Shown here piece by piece: positions 54,409-63,878 of a DNA stretch of 64,000 bases. Source of the DNA: Paraburkholderia phenazinium (lineage in GTDB: Bacteria > Pseudomonadota > Gammaproteobacteria > Burkholderiales > Burkholderiaceae); NCBI RefSeq assembly GCF_900141745.1, contig NZ_FSRM01000001.1:4030001-4094000 (forward strand), given 5' to 3'. Under the pieces are notes generated by a model that saw nothing but the letters and a program-made list of their open reading frames with translations, was not told the origin of the DNA and searched no databases. The stretch's first letter is position 1; each line of letters begins with the position of its first letter. Both the position numbers and the translations under genes were made by a program.

Positions 54409-55075
54409 ACTCACAGCCTTGCTGCATCTCGCATCGCCGGCGTTGCCGATCGGTGCGTTCAGCTATTCGCAGGGACTCGAAGCGGCCATCGAAGCGCAAT
54501 TCATCACCGACGCCGATAGCGCCCGCGACTGGATCGCCAGTGGCCTCACTGAAGTCCTGGGGCTCGGCGAGCTACCGTTTCTCGCGCATCAGATTGAACG
54601 CTGGCATGCCCATGACGCGGCGGGCCTCGCCCTCGCCAACAGCGAATTCCTCGCAAGCCGCGAATCCGCGGAACTGCGCCGCGAAACCGAGCAAATGGGC
54701 TGGTCGCTGCGGCAGTTGTGCGTCTCGCTCGAATGGGGCGATGCGGAGCGCCGCACGACGCTCGCGGCACTCACACCGTTGGCACAACCGACAGCCTTTG
54801 CATTTGCTGCCTTCGCCCACGACGTCTCCGCAGACGCCGCGCTCGCCGCGTACGCATTCAGCTGGGTCGAGAACCAGGCCGCAGCCGCACTGAAGGCCGT
54901 CCCACTTGGGCAACTCGCAGGACAACGCATCATCGTGGCGCTGCGTGCGCCGATAGACGCTGCCGTCCAGCGCGCACTCGCCACAACTCCCGACGACATC
55001 AACACCTTCGCGCCGCAGCTGGGCATTTTGTCGGCGCGTCACGAGTCGCAATACTCGCGGCTCTTCCGCTCATAG
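54395..55075 (+). CDS. ureF: Urease accessory protein UreF
   Basis: UreF works with UreD and UreG in metal-centre assembly. The 226-residue protein begins [33 protein letters not shown], the family signature. It starts in a different frame inside the UreE tail, overlapping by 14 bases. The middle ([17 protein letters not shown]) and [10 protein letters not shown] segments also match. Confidence 0.94.
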   Translation: MRIAELTALLHLASPALPIGAFSYSQGLEAAIEAQFITDADSARDWIASGLTEVLGLGELPFLAHQIERWHAHDAAGLALANSEFLASRESAELRRETEQMGWSLRQLCVSLEWGDAERRTTLAALTPLAQPTAFAFAAFAHDVSADAALAAYAFSWVENQAAAALKAVPLGQLAGQRIIVALRAPIDAAVQRALATTPDDINTFAPQLGILSARHESQYSRLFRS

Positions 55076-55087
55076 AAAAGATCGATC

Positions 55088-55735
55088 ATGAAAGCACCTC
55101 AGCACCACACCGCTCATCGCACCAAGAAACTGCCGCCGCTGCGCGTAGGCGTCGGCGGCCCGGTCGGCTCCGGCAAGACCACGCTGCTCGAAATGCTCTG
55201 CAAGGCGATGCGCGACCGCTACGACCTCGTCGCCATTACCAACGACATCTATACGAAGGAAGACCAGCGTCTGCTGACGGTAGCGGGCGCGTTGCCGGCC
55301 GAACGGATCATGGGCGTGGAAACGGGCGGCTGCCCGCACACCGCGATCCGCGAAGACGCCTCGATCAACCTGGAAGCGGTCGATCGCATGCTGACGCGCT
55401 TTCCCGATGCGGACATCGTGTTCATCGAATCGGGCGGCGACAATCTGGCGGCGACGTTTAGCCCCGAGTTGTCGGACCTGACGATCTACGTGATCGACGT
55501 CGCCGGTGGCGAGAAGATTCCGCGTAAAGGCGGCCCGGGAATTACGAAGTCGGACATTCTGGTGATCAACAAGACGGACCTCGCACCGATGGTCGGCGCG
55601 AACCTCGACGTAATGGCGTCCGATGCGAAGAAAATGCGCGGCGAGCGGCCGTTCGTGATGTGCAATCTGAAGAAGCTCGATGGCCTCGATGAAGTGATCG
55701 CGTTTATCGAGAAGAAGGGGTTGCTGACGGTTTGA
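55088..55735 (+). CDS. ureG: Urease accessory GTPase UreG
   Basis: UreG hydrolyses GTP to drive nickel insertion. The 215-residue protein has the P-loop [13 protein letters not shown] (about residue 23), NDIYTKEDQ, the nickel-binding [15 protein letters not shown] motif (C-P-H) and [11 protein letters not shown] for guanine recognition. It ends the operon, converging on a Fic gene. Confidence 0.97.
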   Translation: MKAPQHHTAHRTKKLPPLRVGVGGPVGSGKTTLLEMLCKAMRDRYDLVAITNDIYTKEDQRLLTVAGALPAERIMGVETGGCPHTAIREDASINLEAVDRMLTRFPDADIVFIESGGDNLAATFSPELSDLTIYVIDVAGGEKIPRKGGPGITKSDILVINKTDLAPMVGANLDVMASDAKKMRGERPFVMCNLKKLDGLDEVIAFIEKKGLLTV

Positions 55736-55768
55736 TCTGCCGCGCGCATCGCAACGCGGCCCGCCTCA

Positions 55769-56518
55769 TCAAGTTTCCGGATGGCATTCCGCCAGGAATG
55801 CCATCATCTCCGTCGCGTTCTTCGACGTATAAAAACCCACCATCTTTTCGTTGAATTCGCCGGCGCGCTGAGCCGGTACGCTGATAGCATCAATGCCGTT
55901 CGACATCAGCACGCCGTTCATCATGAAGCGCGACGTGCGCTTGTTGCCGTCAAAGAAGAACTGTTGCAACGCTCCGAAGAGAAAAAAGGCGCAACCTCGC
56001 TCGAAGACGTTGTCGACCTGATCGACGAGTGCGGTTGTGCCAGCAGCAAAGACGCGATTCAGTTCAGGAGCACCAGCAATGGTAGCCAACGGCGTATAGC
56101 GTCCCTTCTCGCCCAACGCTACATCCGGCGTGTAATGGGTTTCCTCTCCCTCGCCCCGAAACACGCCCCACTCGAGCGCTTCGTTCCGCGCAACGATGCG
56201 ATGCAAGTCGCAGAACGTCGCCTTGTCGAGTGTGAACCGCTCACGCTGAACGAGCGCAAGCAGGTACTTCGAACTGTCCGCGAGGTTCAGGATTTGCTCC
56301 TGATCCGAGATCTTCCGGCCACCCACAGTCACGCCATCAAGCAACGTCTTGACCTCGGGAAACGTAAAGGGATTACCTTCGAGCACGCTCGCATCCCAGA
56401 CGAATTCGGGCAGCATCCGATGAAAGCGGAAGGAAACGCGTTTGATCGAATGGATCGGCAGATCTCGTGGAACCGCGGTGCGGTCCCAGTGAAAGCCGAG
56501 GTCAGTGAAAAGCGTCAT
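55769..56518 (-). CDS. Fic-domain protein with degenerate active-site motif
   Basis: This protein of about 249 residues has a Fic core motif QFFFDGNKRTSR (residues 186-197) where the usual catalytic His is Gln (Q186). The rest (D-G-N-K-R) is intact. An inhibitory-helix-like SVLEGN (44-49) near the N-terminus resembles class II Fic proteins. Fic enzymes transfer AMP or other groups to target proteins; this one may be inactive or use another chemistry. I start at 56518; an ATG at 56560 is an alternative. It is a single gene convergent to ureG. Confidence 0.8.
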   Translation of the reverse strand: MTLFTDLGFHWDRTAVPRDLPIHSIKRVSFRFHRMLPEFVWDASVLEGNPFTFPEVKTLLDGVTVGGRKISDQEQILNLADSSKYLLALVQRERFTLDKATFCDLHRIVARNEALEWGVFRGEGEETHYTPDVALGEKGRYTPLATIAGAPELNRVFAAGTTALVDQVDNVFERGCAFFLFGALQQFFFDGNKRTSRFMMNGVLMSNGIDAISVPAQRAGEFNEKMVGFYTSKNATEMMAFLAECHPET

Positions 56519-56637
56519 AGGCGGATTATCGGAAAAACGTTGGGTCTCGCGAGAAAACAAGCGGCACTTCCTGCTCTTCGCAGAATATACGATTTATCGC
56601 CGAACAAAAGGATACCGCCGGCCAGGTACCGCCACTT

Positions 56638-57954
56638 TCACTCCACCACCTCCGGCAACAACGCCATCAACACATCCACCGTGCGCGCCGTCGCTCCGCG
56701 ATGGCGCGCGGCAAACGCCGACGCCGCGCCGCTCATTGCCGTGCGCCGCGCCTTGTCGTTGAAGAGTTCACGCAACGCTCTCGCCAGATCCGCCGGATCC
56801 TGCACCTGCACCGCCGCGCCCGCCGCCACGGCATCGGCCGTGGCCTGCGTGAAATTGAACACATGCGGCCCGATCAGCACCGGCACGCCCACCGCGCACG
56901 CCTCAATCAGATTCTGTCCACCCAGCGGCAACAGACTGCCGCCGATAAACGCCAGATCGGACGCCGCATAGTAAGCACCCAACTCACCCATCGAATCGCC
57001 GAGCAACACGGTCACGCTCGCCGGCAACGCCCGGCCCACGCCCTGTACCGACGCCCCTGCTGCGCCCGGTGCCCAAGTCGAACGACGCTCATAGCGCAGC
57101 CCGGCCTTCTCGACCAGCGCCGCCACTTCGTTAAAGCGCTGCGGATGACGCGGCACCAGAATCAGCAACGCATCCTCGACACCTAACGCCGCGAACGCCT
57201 GCAGCACAAGCTCCTCTTCATTTTCACGCGTGCTCGCGGCCACCCACACCGGCCGCGAACCGATCGCCGTGCGCCAGGCATGCCCACGTGCCGCGAGTTC
57301 CGGCGGCGTGCTCATATCGAACTTCAGATTGCCGAGCACCGCCACGTTACGCGCACCGAGTGCGGTCAAACGCTCAGCATCCGACGGACTCTGCGCCAAG
57401 ACCCGCGCAAAGCCACCGAACACCTCACGCGTCCCCTTACCGAACCGCGCGGCACGCTTGAACGAGCGCGCCGACATCCGCGCATTGGTCAGCACCAGGG
57501 GCACATCGGCCCGCCGGCATTGGTCGATCAGCGTCGGCCACACTTCGGTCTCCATCACGAGTCCGAGCGTCGGACGCCACGCGCGCAAGAAACGTCGCAC
57601 TACATGCGGCATGTCGTATGGCACGTAGCTGCGCATCACGCGATCGCCGAAGAGTTGCTCGCTGGTGGCGCGGCCGCTCGGCGTCATATGCGTGAGCAGA
57701 ATGCGCGCATCGGGGCGCGCTTTCATCAGCGCCTCGATCAACGGCTGCGCCGCGCGCGTCTCGCCCACCGATACCGCATGCACCCAGATCAGCGGCGCAT
57801 CGTCCTCGGGCACGCGGCCACGCGTGTAGCCGAAGCGCTCGCCGATATGCTCGCGATAACCGCGCTCCTTGCGTGAGCGGATCAACAGGCGCAGCACCGC
57901 GAGCGGCGCGACGAACCACCAGAGGGCATTATAGATTGCCCTCAGCATCCGCAC
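56638..57954 (-). CDS. waaA: Kdo transferase
   Basis: WaaA/KdtA adds Kdo to lipid A precursor. The 438-residue protein has an N-terminal membrane anchor (ALWWFVAPLAVLRLL), IWVHAVSVGETRAAQPLIEAL (about residues 55-75), VMETEVWPTLI and the C-terminal GGSLLPLGGQNLIEACAVGVPVLIGPHVFNF motif that binds CMP-Kdo. It is the last gene of the waaC-kdoO-waaA unit on the minus strand, with 70 bases after kdoO. Confidence 0.96.
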   Translation of the reverse strand: MRMLRAIYNALWWFVAPLAVLRLLIRSRKERGYREHIGERFGYTRGRVPEDDAPLIWVHAVSVGETRAAQPLIEALMKARPDARILLTHMTPSGRATSEQLFGDRVMRSYVPYDMPHVVRRFLRAWRPTLGLVMETEVWPTLIDQCRRADVPLVLTNARMSARSFKRAARFGKGTREVFGGFARVLAQSPSDAERLTALGARNVAVLGNLKFDMSTPPELAARGHAWRTAIGSRPVWVAASTRENEEELVLQAFAALGVEDALLILVPRHPQRFNEVAALVEKAGLRYERRSTWAPGAAGASVQGVGRALPASVTVLLGDSMGELGAYYAASDLAFIGGSLLPLGGQNLIEACAVGVPVLIGPHVFNFTQATADAVAAGAAVQVQDPADLARALRELFNDKARRTAMSGAASAFAARHRGATARTVDVLMALLPEVVE

Positions 57955-58024
57955 TCCGCACTCGCGTCCAAAGGGAAGTCGATGAAGTCGAAATCGGCGC
58001 AGCCCCGCGCAAAGCCGGCGGCGC

Positions 58025-58909
58025 TCAAACCAGCGCCCTGCCCTTGAGGCGTTCGAGAATGCCGAGCGGCGCGCACTCGGGTTGCGCCATCGCCTTGACC
58101 GGCAGGAAGAAGGTCTGCTCCATCATGAACTGACCGGACATCACGGCGTGCGAAGTCTGATCGGAGAAGCACACCCACACGCAGCCCGGCGGAAACGGCA
58201 TGGTCTCCTGCGGACTCGACTTCTGGTACTCGAGATCGGCCTTCATGCTGTCGTGCAGATTCAGCATCAGATGGTCGTATTCGCTGCGCAGCGATTTGGT
58301 CACGTGCAGCAGGTTCATCAGCCACGCGGAGCCGGGCATCTGCGGCTTGATGCTCGGCAGAAAGCGCCTGGCCATGTCCTCGAACGGTTCACCCACGCGC
58401 CACACGCGCGGCGCGCCGGCCGGATTGATGTTGGTGAAAACGCGCAGGATGCGCTCGCCGTAGTTCGGGCGCGACGGGAACGCATCCACGTGAAGGCGGC
58501 TATCGTCCTTGCGCCACGAGGTCTGACGCGTTTCCACCTGATGCAGCCGCAGGCTCGTCGGCGCGACGCGCAGCTTGCCGTCGTACTCGGGAAAGAGGCC
58601 GTCCACCAGCGTGCGTGCATTGGTCTGATAACGTGCGATCAAAGCGCGTACGGCCGATTGCGTCACCGCATCGCCCACCACGCCATGCAGCGCGCCGCCG
58701 TTCGGCTCGAGACTGATGTTCTTGCGATTCGGATCGGCCAGCGCGGGATCGAGCAGCGCCTGCTCGCCCCCTTCGATCGCAAAGCGCAGATTGGGAAAAT
58801 ACAGCACCTTGCCGCGTTCGACGCCGGCCAGCAGCGTCTCGCGCGGCACAGACAGGTTGTGTCCGTGCCAGTCAGCGCTTGCAACTTCGATGATCTGGGT
58901 TTCGTTCAT
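58025..58909 (-). CDS. kdoO: Kdo 3-hydroxylase-type Fe(II)/2-oxoglutarate dioxygenase
   Basis: KdoO hydroxylates the 3-position of the outer Kdo (making Ko) in Burkholderia and Yersinia LPS. The 294-residue protein has an iron-binding triad pattern H140-x-D142 (SRLHVDAF) and H254 (QTSHAVMSGQFMMEQTF). Its gene between waaC and waaA supports the assignment. I start at 58909, with AAGGGCG before it; an upstream start is rejected. The identity is by motif and context, not by alignment. Confidence 0.85.
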   Translation of the reverse strand: MNETQIIEVASADWHGHNLSVPRETLLAGVERGKVLYFPNLRFAIEGGEQALLDPALADPNRKNISLEPNGGALHGVVGDAVTQSAVRALIARYQTNARTLVDGLFPEYDGKLRVAPTSLRLHQVETRQTSWRKDDSRLHVDAFPSRPNYGERILRVFTNINPAGAPRVWRVGEPFEDMARRFLPSIKPQMPGSAWLMNLLHVTKSLRSEYDHLMLNLHDSMKADLEYQKSSPQETMPFPPGCVWVCFSDQTSHAVMSGQFMMEQTFFLPVKAMAQPECAPLGILERLKGRALV

Positions 58910-59033
58910 GGTCGCCCTTGAAAGCGGATGGAGCGTAATTCTGGTGGCTTGCAGCGTGGTTGCTGTCCTGCAGCATCCTGCCCTCTGGTCAAGCATTGCT
59001 GCGCGCGTGGCCCGGCAGGCTGGTCGGTGAAGG

Positions 59034-60035
59034 CTATAACAACCCGAAACCGGTCAGCGCGGACTTCACTTGCTGCAGCGTCGGCGGCTGGCCAGCGGTG
59101 CCGAGATTGATGACATTCGGCGACCAGTAGCCGCCGGTGCGCCACGCGGTGGCGAAATTGTACAACTCGACCGTGGGCCGCTTCAGCGCCGCCGCGATGT
59201 GGACTAGACCTGTATCAACTCCGACGGTCGCAGCAGCACCGTCGATCAGTCCCACCACCGCAGGCAACGACAGACGCGGCGGCACGATGGCCGCAGCACC
59301 GAACTCCCTGGCAAGCCGCTCGCTGGTCACGCGTTCCGCGTCACTGCCCCACGGCAGCACGATCGAGGCGCCGCGCAGCACCAGCGCCTGCCCCAGTTCG
59401 ATCCACGCGGCGTCCGGCCATTGCTTGTCGGCCCGCGAGGTGGCGTGCACGAACACCACGTACGGCACGGGCAGGTTCAGATTCGCCTCGGACAGGGCCA
59501 GCGCAGCGCGGCCGGTATCGAGGCCGAAGTCGATCTCGTCGGTGGGTTCGGGCTTGGGGTCGTCCAGCGCGGCGGCGACCAGTTGACGCGTGCGCTCCAC
59601 CACGTGAGTACGAGCTTCGATCGGCACACGCTTGTCGTAGAAGAAGCGCACTGGCCATTCGTAGCCGGCGCCGTCCGTGCGGTTGCCGAGGCCCACCACC
59701 GGGCCGCGCGCCATGCTGGCCACCCACGCGGTCTTGATGAGCCCCTGGCAGTCGATCACCAGGTCGTAATTCTCGGCGGCGAGCGCGCGCCGGAACGCAC
59801 CGATCTCGCGCCAGTTCTCAAGCGAAAAGAGCCGCTTGCGCCAGCGCCGCAGGGACACCGGAATCGCCCGGCGCACGCCGCTCACGAGCTGCACCAGCCC
59901 CACGAAGCTCTCTTCGACGAGCCAGTCGATCTGCGCCTCGGGATGGCGGCGATGGATATCCGCGATCACCGGCATGTTGTGAACGACGTCGCCTAGCGAC
60001 GACACCCGCACGATCAGTATCTTTTGCACGCTCAA
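59034..60035 (-). CDS. waaC: LPS heptosyltransferase I
   Basis: WaaC adds the first heptose to Kdo. The 333-residue protein has KILIVRVSSLGDVVHNMPVIADIHRRHP (residues 5-32), YDLVIDCQGLIKTAWVASMARG and VDTGLVHIAAALKRPTVELYNF, all GT9-family marks. It leads the waaC-kdoO-waaA unit, and its upstream neighbour is the terminator of the PepSY operon. Confidence 0.94.
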   Translation of the reverse strand: MSVQKILIVRVSSLGDVVHNMPVIADIHRRHPEAQIDWLVEESFVGLVQLVSGVRRAIPVSLRRWRKRLFSLENWREIGAFRRALAAENYDLVIDCQGLIKTAWVASMARGPVVGLGNRTDGAGYEWPVRFFYDKRVPIEARTHVVERTRQLVAAALDDPKPEPTDEIDFGLDTGRAALALSEANLNLPVPYVVFVHATSRADKQWPDAAWIELGQALVLRGASIVLPWGSDAERVTSERLAREFGAAAIVPPRLSLPAVVGLIDGAAATVGVDTGLVHIAAALKRPTVELYNFATAWRTGGYWSPNVINLGTAGQPPTLQQVKSALTGFGLL

Positions 60036-60112
60036 GTGGGGATCGCCGGCAATCCGGCGATAAGATGCGTTGAAAGGACGGCAATTTTAGCGCGTCACGT
60101 GCAAAAACCATG

Positions 60113-60148
60113 AAAAAACGCGGCGGGGTAAGTGAATACCACGCCGCG
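60113..60148 (-). terminator. Rho-independent terminator of the PepSY/PiuC/receptor operon
   Basis: On the minus strand CGCGGCG (60148-60142) pairs with CGCCGCG (60125-60119), with inner GGTA/TACC pairing, and leads into TTTTTT. It would separate the iron operon from waaC. Confidence 0.85.
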
Positions 60149-60160
60149 CGAGGGTACGGC

Positions 60161-60886
60161 TCAGAGAAGCCCGGCGCAAAGCATGGTGACGATGCACCCG
60201 ATCACGAGCACCGCGCCCACCGTCTTGCGACGGTTCAGTTCGGTCCACAGCAGCACGCCGGTCAGCGACAGCAGGATGAGGCTGCCCGCCAGCGTATCGA
60301 CCACCAGCACCCACCCGACGCTCATGCCCACGCCCTTGTGCAGGTTGGTCAGCGTGGCGAGAAAGGCGTTTTCCGTGCGCTTGACGGTCACGAAGTCGTT
60401 GCCGACCCAGTAGTCCGCCGCGGCGTTCTCGTGCGGCGAGGCGAAACTGATTTCCCAGTGTTCCGGCTGCATCATGCTGCGCTCGCCCCATGCCACCCGA
60501 TGCGCCGGCTCGTTCTGCATGCGTCCTGGCTTGCCTGCCAGCTTCAGTTCCTGCTTGAGCCACTTTGCCAGCTCGCGCGGCGTTTCAGGCGCGGGTTGCG
60601 GCAGCGGCACCTGCACCGTGGAGACCACGGGCTCCCCCGTAGAGACGCGCAAGGGGCCGCCACGATGATTCAGCAGGAACCCGGTGGTGCCGAACAGCAG
60701 ACCGAGCGCCGCACCCCACAGCCCAATCCAGCCGTGCACCTTGCGCAGCCACTTGATGAAGGTGATACGCCCTGCGCTTTTCGGTTGCCGGGTGGTTTCG
60801 GCACCCTGCGGGCCGGTCGCCCGCGCAGGCTTGTCGGGCACGGGGCTCGAACCAACGCCGGCATCGTCGATAACCGGTGTACTCAT
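60161..60886 (-). CDS. PepSY-associated membrane protein
   Basis: This 241-residue protein has a cytosolic N-terminus, then a first helix ([24 protein letters not shown], about residues 48-71), a periplasmic domain, and two C-terminal helices ([42 protein letters not shown]). The His-x-Trp motif (VHGWIG) and the layout match PepSY_TM proteins tied to iron uptake and ferric-siderophore reduction. It overlaps piuC by 4 bases (ATGA). A reductase role is inferred. Confidence 0.85.
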   Translation of the reverse strand: MSTPVIDDAGVGSSPVPDKPARATGPQGAETTRQPKSAGRITFIKWLRKVHGWIGLWGAALGLLFGTTGFLLNHRGGPLRVSTGEPVVSTVQVPLPQPAPETPRELAKWLKQELKLAGKPGRMQNEPAHRVAWGERSMMQPEHWEISFASPHENAAADYWVGNDFVTVKRTENAFLATLTNLHKGVGMSVGWVLVVDTLAGSLILLSLTGVLLWTELNRRKTVGAVLVIGCIVTMLCAGLL

Positions 60887-61566
60887 GTTTCACTCCAAAG
60901 ACGCAACAGGTTGTGATAGCAACCAACGAGACTGCGGCGTGCCGCGTCGTCGGCCTGGATTGAGTTGAGGCGTTGGATCGCCGTGTCCATATCGAACAGC
61001 AGCGCGCGTTGCGTATCGCTGCGCACGAGGCTCTGTGCCCAGAAGAAGCTCGCGAGCCGCACGCCGCGCGTGACGGGCGCGACCTGATGCAGACTGGTGG
61101 CCGGATAGACAATCATGTCGCCGGCCGCCAGCTTCACCTGCTGCACGCCGTAGGTATCCTCGATGATCAGTTCGCCGCCATCGTATTCATCCGGGGCGGA
61201 GAGAAAGAGCGTCATCGACACATCCGTGCGCACCTTGCTGCCGTTCGGCAACAGACGCACCGCACCGTCCACGTGGCTGCCGAACTGCATGCCGCCTTCG
61301 TAACGGTTGAACAGCGGCGGATAGACCTGGTTGGGCAACACTGCGCTGATAAAGAGCGGGTGCCGCTCGAGCTCGGCGAGAATCACATCGCCCAGCTCGC
61401 GAGCGAGCGGCGAGAACTGCTCGATCTGCTGGTTGCGTTTGACCGGCGCGCCCTGATAGCCGGCGGTAGCCCGGCCATCGACCCAGGCATCGCCCGCCGC
61501 ATCGAGCCGTTCGCGCACGAAGCGCAGTTGCTCCTCGTTAAGCACATTCGGAATCTGCAACAGCAT
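60883..61566 (-). CDS. piuC: PiuC-type Fe(II)/2-oxoglutarate hydroxylase
   Basis: This 227-residue PKHD-type hydroxylase has the iron triad H98-x-D100 ([10 protein letters not shown]) and H160 ([11 protein letters not shown]), with R170 for 2-oxoglutarate. YbiX/PiuC proteins accompany siderophore receptors in many Gram-negatives. It lies between the TonB-receptor gene and the PepSY gene, so an iron-acquisition link is strong; its substrate is unknown. Confidence 0.92.
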   Translation of the reverse strand: MLLQIPNVLNEEQLRFVRERLDAAGDAWVDGRATAGYQGAPVKRNQQIEQFSPLARELGDVILAELERHPLFISAVLPNQVYPPLFNRYEGGMQFGSHVDGAVRLLPNGSKVRTDVSMTLFLSAPDEYDGGELIIEDTYGVQQVKLAAGDMIVYPATSLHQVAPVTRGVRLASFFWAQSLVRSDTQRALLFDMDTAIQRLNSIQADDAARRSLVGCYHNLLRLWSET

Positions 61567-61649
61567 CAGTCAATCCTTTCGCGGAGTCGCCGCATTGTAC
61601 GAACAGGGTGCGTCAACACGGTGACCCCGGAAGTTCACGCAAGTCTGCG

Positions 61650-63878
61650 TCAGAACCGGTAATCGACCGTAGCCAGCAGCGTGCGGCCAATGCCTGGCAC
61701 GGAACGGCCACCGTCGGACGGAATCAGCGCATCGTAGTACGTCTTGTTGGTCAGGTTCAGCAGGTTCAGGCGCACATCGTATTTCTTCGCGTGATAGGCC
61801 GCCGTCATGTCCCAACGGGTATAGCCGCCGACCTCGACGAAGTTCGTGTTCGAGGCGTAGCGCGCCGACATGTAGCTCGGACCGCCGCCGATTTCCCAGT
61901 GCGGGGTTAGCGAGTACGTCGTCCAGAACGTGAGCGTGTTGCGCGGCGTGTTGGCCGGGACGTTCCCCTGGGTGCCGTCGGCCGCCTGCACGATGGTGGC
62001 GTCCATGTACGTGTAGCCGCCGTAGACCTGCCACTTGTCGGTGATGTGCCCGGTTACGCCCGCCTGGAAACCGTCGACGCGAACGTCGCCATCAAGCTCG
62101 TACTCGGTCGGCGAGACCTGGGTTCGCGCGTTGGTCATTTCCTCGCGGAAGAACGCGGACGTGACCGACAGGTTGCCGCCGAGCAGATCCCACTTGCCGC
62201 CCACTTCATACGAACGGGTCGATTCGGGCGCCAGATTCTGCGTCAGGTTGGTCACCGTCAGCGCTTCGAGCGAAGGATCGAACGAGGTGCCGTAGGAGAC
62301 GTAATACGATTGCCAGTCAGTCGGCTGGTAGATCACGCCAGCGCGCACGCTGGTGAAAAAGTTGGTCTGGCTGGCGTACGACGGCGCGCTGACCGTATTG
62401 TGGATCTGCGCCTGGAAGCGATCCCAGCGCAGACCACCAATCAGCTTCCAGTGATCGCCAAGCGAGGCCGTGTCGTTGAAGTAGCCGGCAATTTCGTTGG
62501 ACCCGGAGTCCGCGTAATTCCCCGTCGTGGTCGTCACCCCTGCCGGGTTGGACAGATAGGCCGGGTTGACCATCGACACGATCGGCAGGTTGTTGCGCGT
62601 GTAGGCCTGGTTCGTGTAGCTGTCGTGTCCCACTTCGACACCGGCAATCAGGTCATGCTTGATGAACCCGGTGTTGAATTTGTACTCGAGCGTCGTGTCG
62701 TTGTAGATCGAGTGATTCTGGATCACGCGGTCGTGGCTCTGCAGCTTGATGAACAGGTCCGACGGCGACAGCGACGTGTAGTTGCCGTTGGTCAGCGCCG
62801 GGCTCGTCGCGAGCGGCCCCGTCAGCACCGATTGCGGCGCGGTTTCGCGCGCGTCCGTCATCGAATGCGAGATTTGCGTCTGGTTGCGCAGCGTGAGGTC
62901 GTCGGAGAACCTGTGCTTGATGCCCGCGTTGAATGTCTGCACATCCTGGATGGTGCGGTCCGTCGTGAGGCCGTAGAACGTGTTCTTCGGCACCGGCGAC
63001 GGATGGCCGTTCAGCGCCTGGACACCATAGTCCGGCATGTCGTAGTTGTGCTGGATCAGCGCGGAGAGCGTGACCTCGGTCGGCGTGCCGATGCCGAAAC
63101 GCGCTTCGGGCGCGATACCGTAGTCCTTGTTCTTCTCGACGTCGCGCGTCGAACCGAGGCTCTGGCCGAACGCATTGATCCGGATCGCGGACGTATCCGT
63201 CAACGGATGATTCAGGTCGACGGTGGTGCGGTAACGGTCGTTGGTGCCGACGGTTGCCGATACGTCGCCCGACTCCTGAAGGTTGGCCTTCTTGCTGACC
63301 TGGTTGATCACACCGCCCGTCGAGCCGCGTCCAAACAGCATCGACGACGGGCCATACAGCACCTCGATCTCTTCGAGGTCGAAGGTATCGCGGTAGTACT
63401 GGTTTCGGTCGCGGAAGCCGTCGAGATAGATGTCGTTCTGCGCCGTGAAGCCGCGCAGGTTGACGTTATTGCCGATCTGGCCGCCTTCGGCTGCGCCGAT
63501 CGTCACGCCGGGCGCATTGCGCAACGCGTCCTGAAACGAGGTCGCGCCTTGCGACTGCAGCACGGCCTTGTTAATGACCGTGACCGTCTGAGGGATGTCG
63601 CGTAGGGCCGTGGGCGTTTTGGCGCCTACCGTCGAGCGCTCGGCCTGGAAATCCTGCTGAACGCCCTGGCCCGACACGGCGATGGTCGGCAGCGTGCCGC
63701 TAGTCGATGCTGCGCTGGAAGACGCGTCTGGAGACACGCCAGGCGATGCATTGGACGACGCGCCCGAAGGCGCAGCCTGCGCGGGAGTCGTCGCTGTGGT
63801 CTGCGCCAACGCAGGCGCCGCAAATGGAACGGACAAAGCTAGCGCCAGCGCTGTTGCCAGCGGCGTTTTATTGAACAT
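61650..63878 (-). CDS. TonB-dependent siderophore receptor (Fiu/PiuA-like)
   Basis: This outer-membrane receptor is 742 residues, with a signal peptide ending near ALAQ (residue 26) and an Ala/Ser-rich linker. The plug follows: TALRDIPQTVTVINKAVLQSQGATSFQDALRNAPGV, then NVNLRGFTAQNDIYLDGFRD, and the barrel ends in LLATVDYRF with a terminal Phe. I use the ATG at 63878; an upstream ATG at 63917 is possible. The linked piuC and PepSY genes resemble catecholate-siderophore receptor operons. Confidence 0.94.
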   Translation of the reverse strand: MFNKTPLATALALALSVPFAAPALAQTTATTPAQAAPSGASSNASPGVSPDASSSAASTSGTLPTIAVSGQGVQQDFQAERSTVGAKTPTALRDIPQTVTVINKAVLQSQGATSFQDALRNAPGVTIGAAEGGQIGNNVNLRGFTAQNDIYLDGFRDRNQYYRDTFDLEEIEVLYGPSSMLFGRGSTGGVINQVSKKANLQESGDVSATVGTNDRYRTTVDLNHPLTDTSAIRINAFGQSLGSTRDVEKNKDYGIAPEARFGIGTPTEVTLSALIQHNYDMPDYGVQALNGHPSPVPKNTFYGLTTDRTIQDVQTFNAGIKHRFSDDLTLRNQTQISHSMTDARETAPQSVLTGPLATSPALTNGNYTSLSPSDLFIKLQSHDRVIQNHSIYNDTTLEYKFNTGFIKHDLIAGVEVGHDSYTNQAYTRNNLPIVSMVNPAYLSNPAGVTTTTGNYADSGSNEIAGYFNDTASLGDHWKLIGGLRWDRFQAQIHNTVSAPSYASQTNFFTSVRAGVIYQPTDWQSYYVSYGTSFDPSLEALTVTNLTQNLAPESTRSYEVGGKWDLLGGNLSVTSAFFREEMTNARTQVSPTEYELDGDVRVDGFQAGVTGHITDKWQVYGGYTYMDATIVQAADGTQGNVPANTPRNTLTFWTTYSLTPHWEIGGGPSYMSARYASNTNFVEVGGYTRWDMTAAYHAKKYDVRLNLLNLTNKTYYDALIPSDGGRSVPGIGRTLLATVDYRF

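Noticed and set aside
62046..63605. 519-codon plus-strand frame opposite the siderophore receptor
   Set aside because: It is Arg/Val/His-rich without any motif and mirrors receptor codons.
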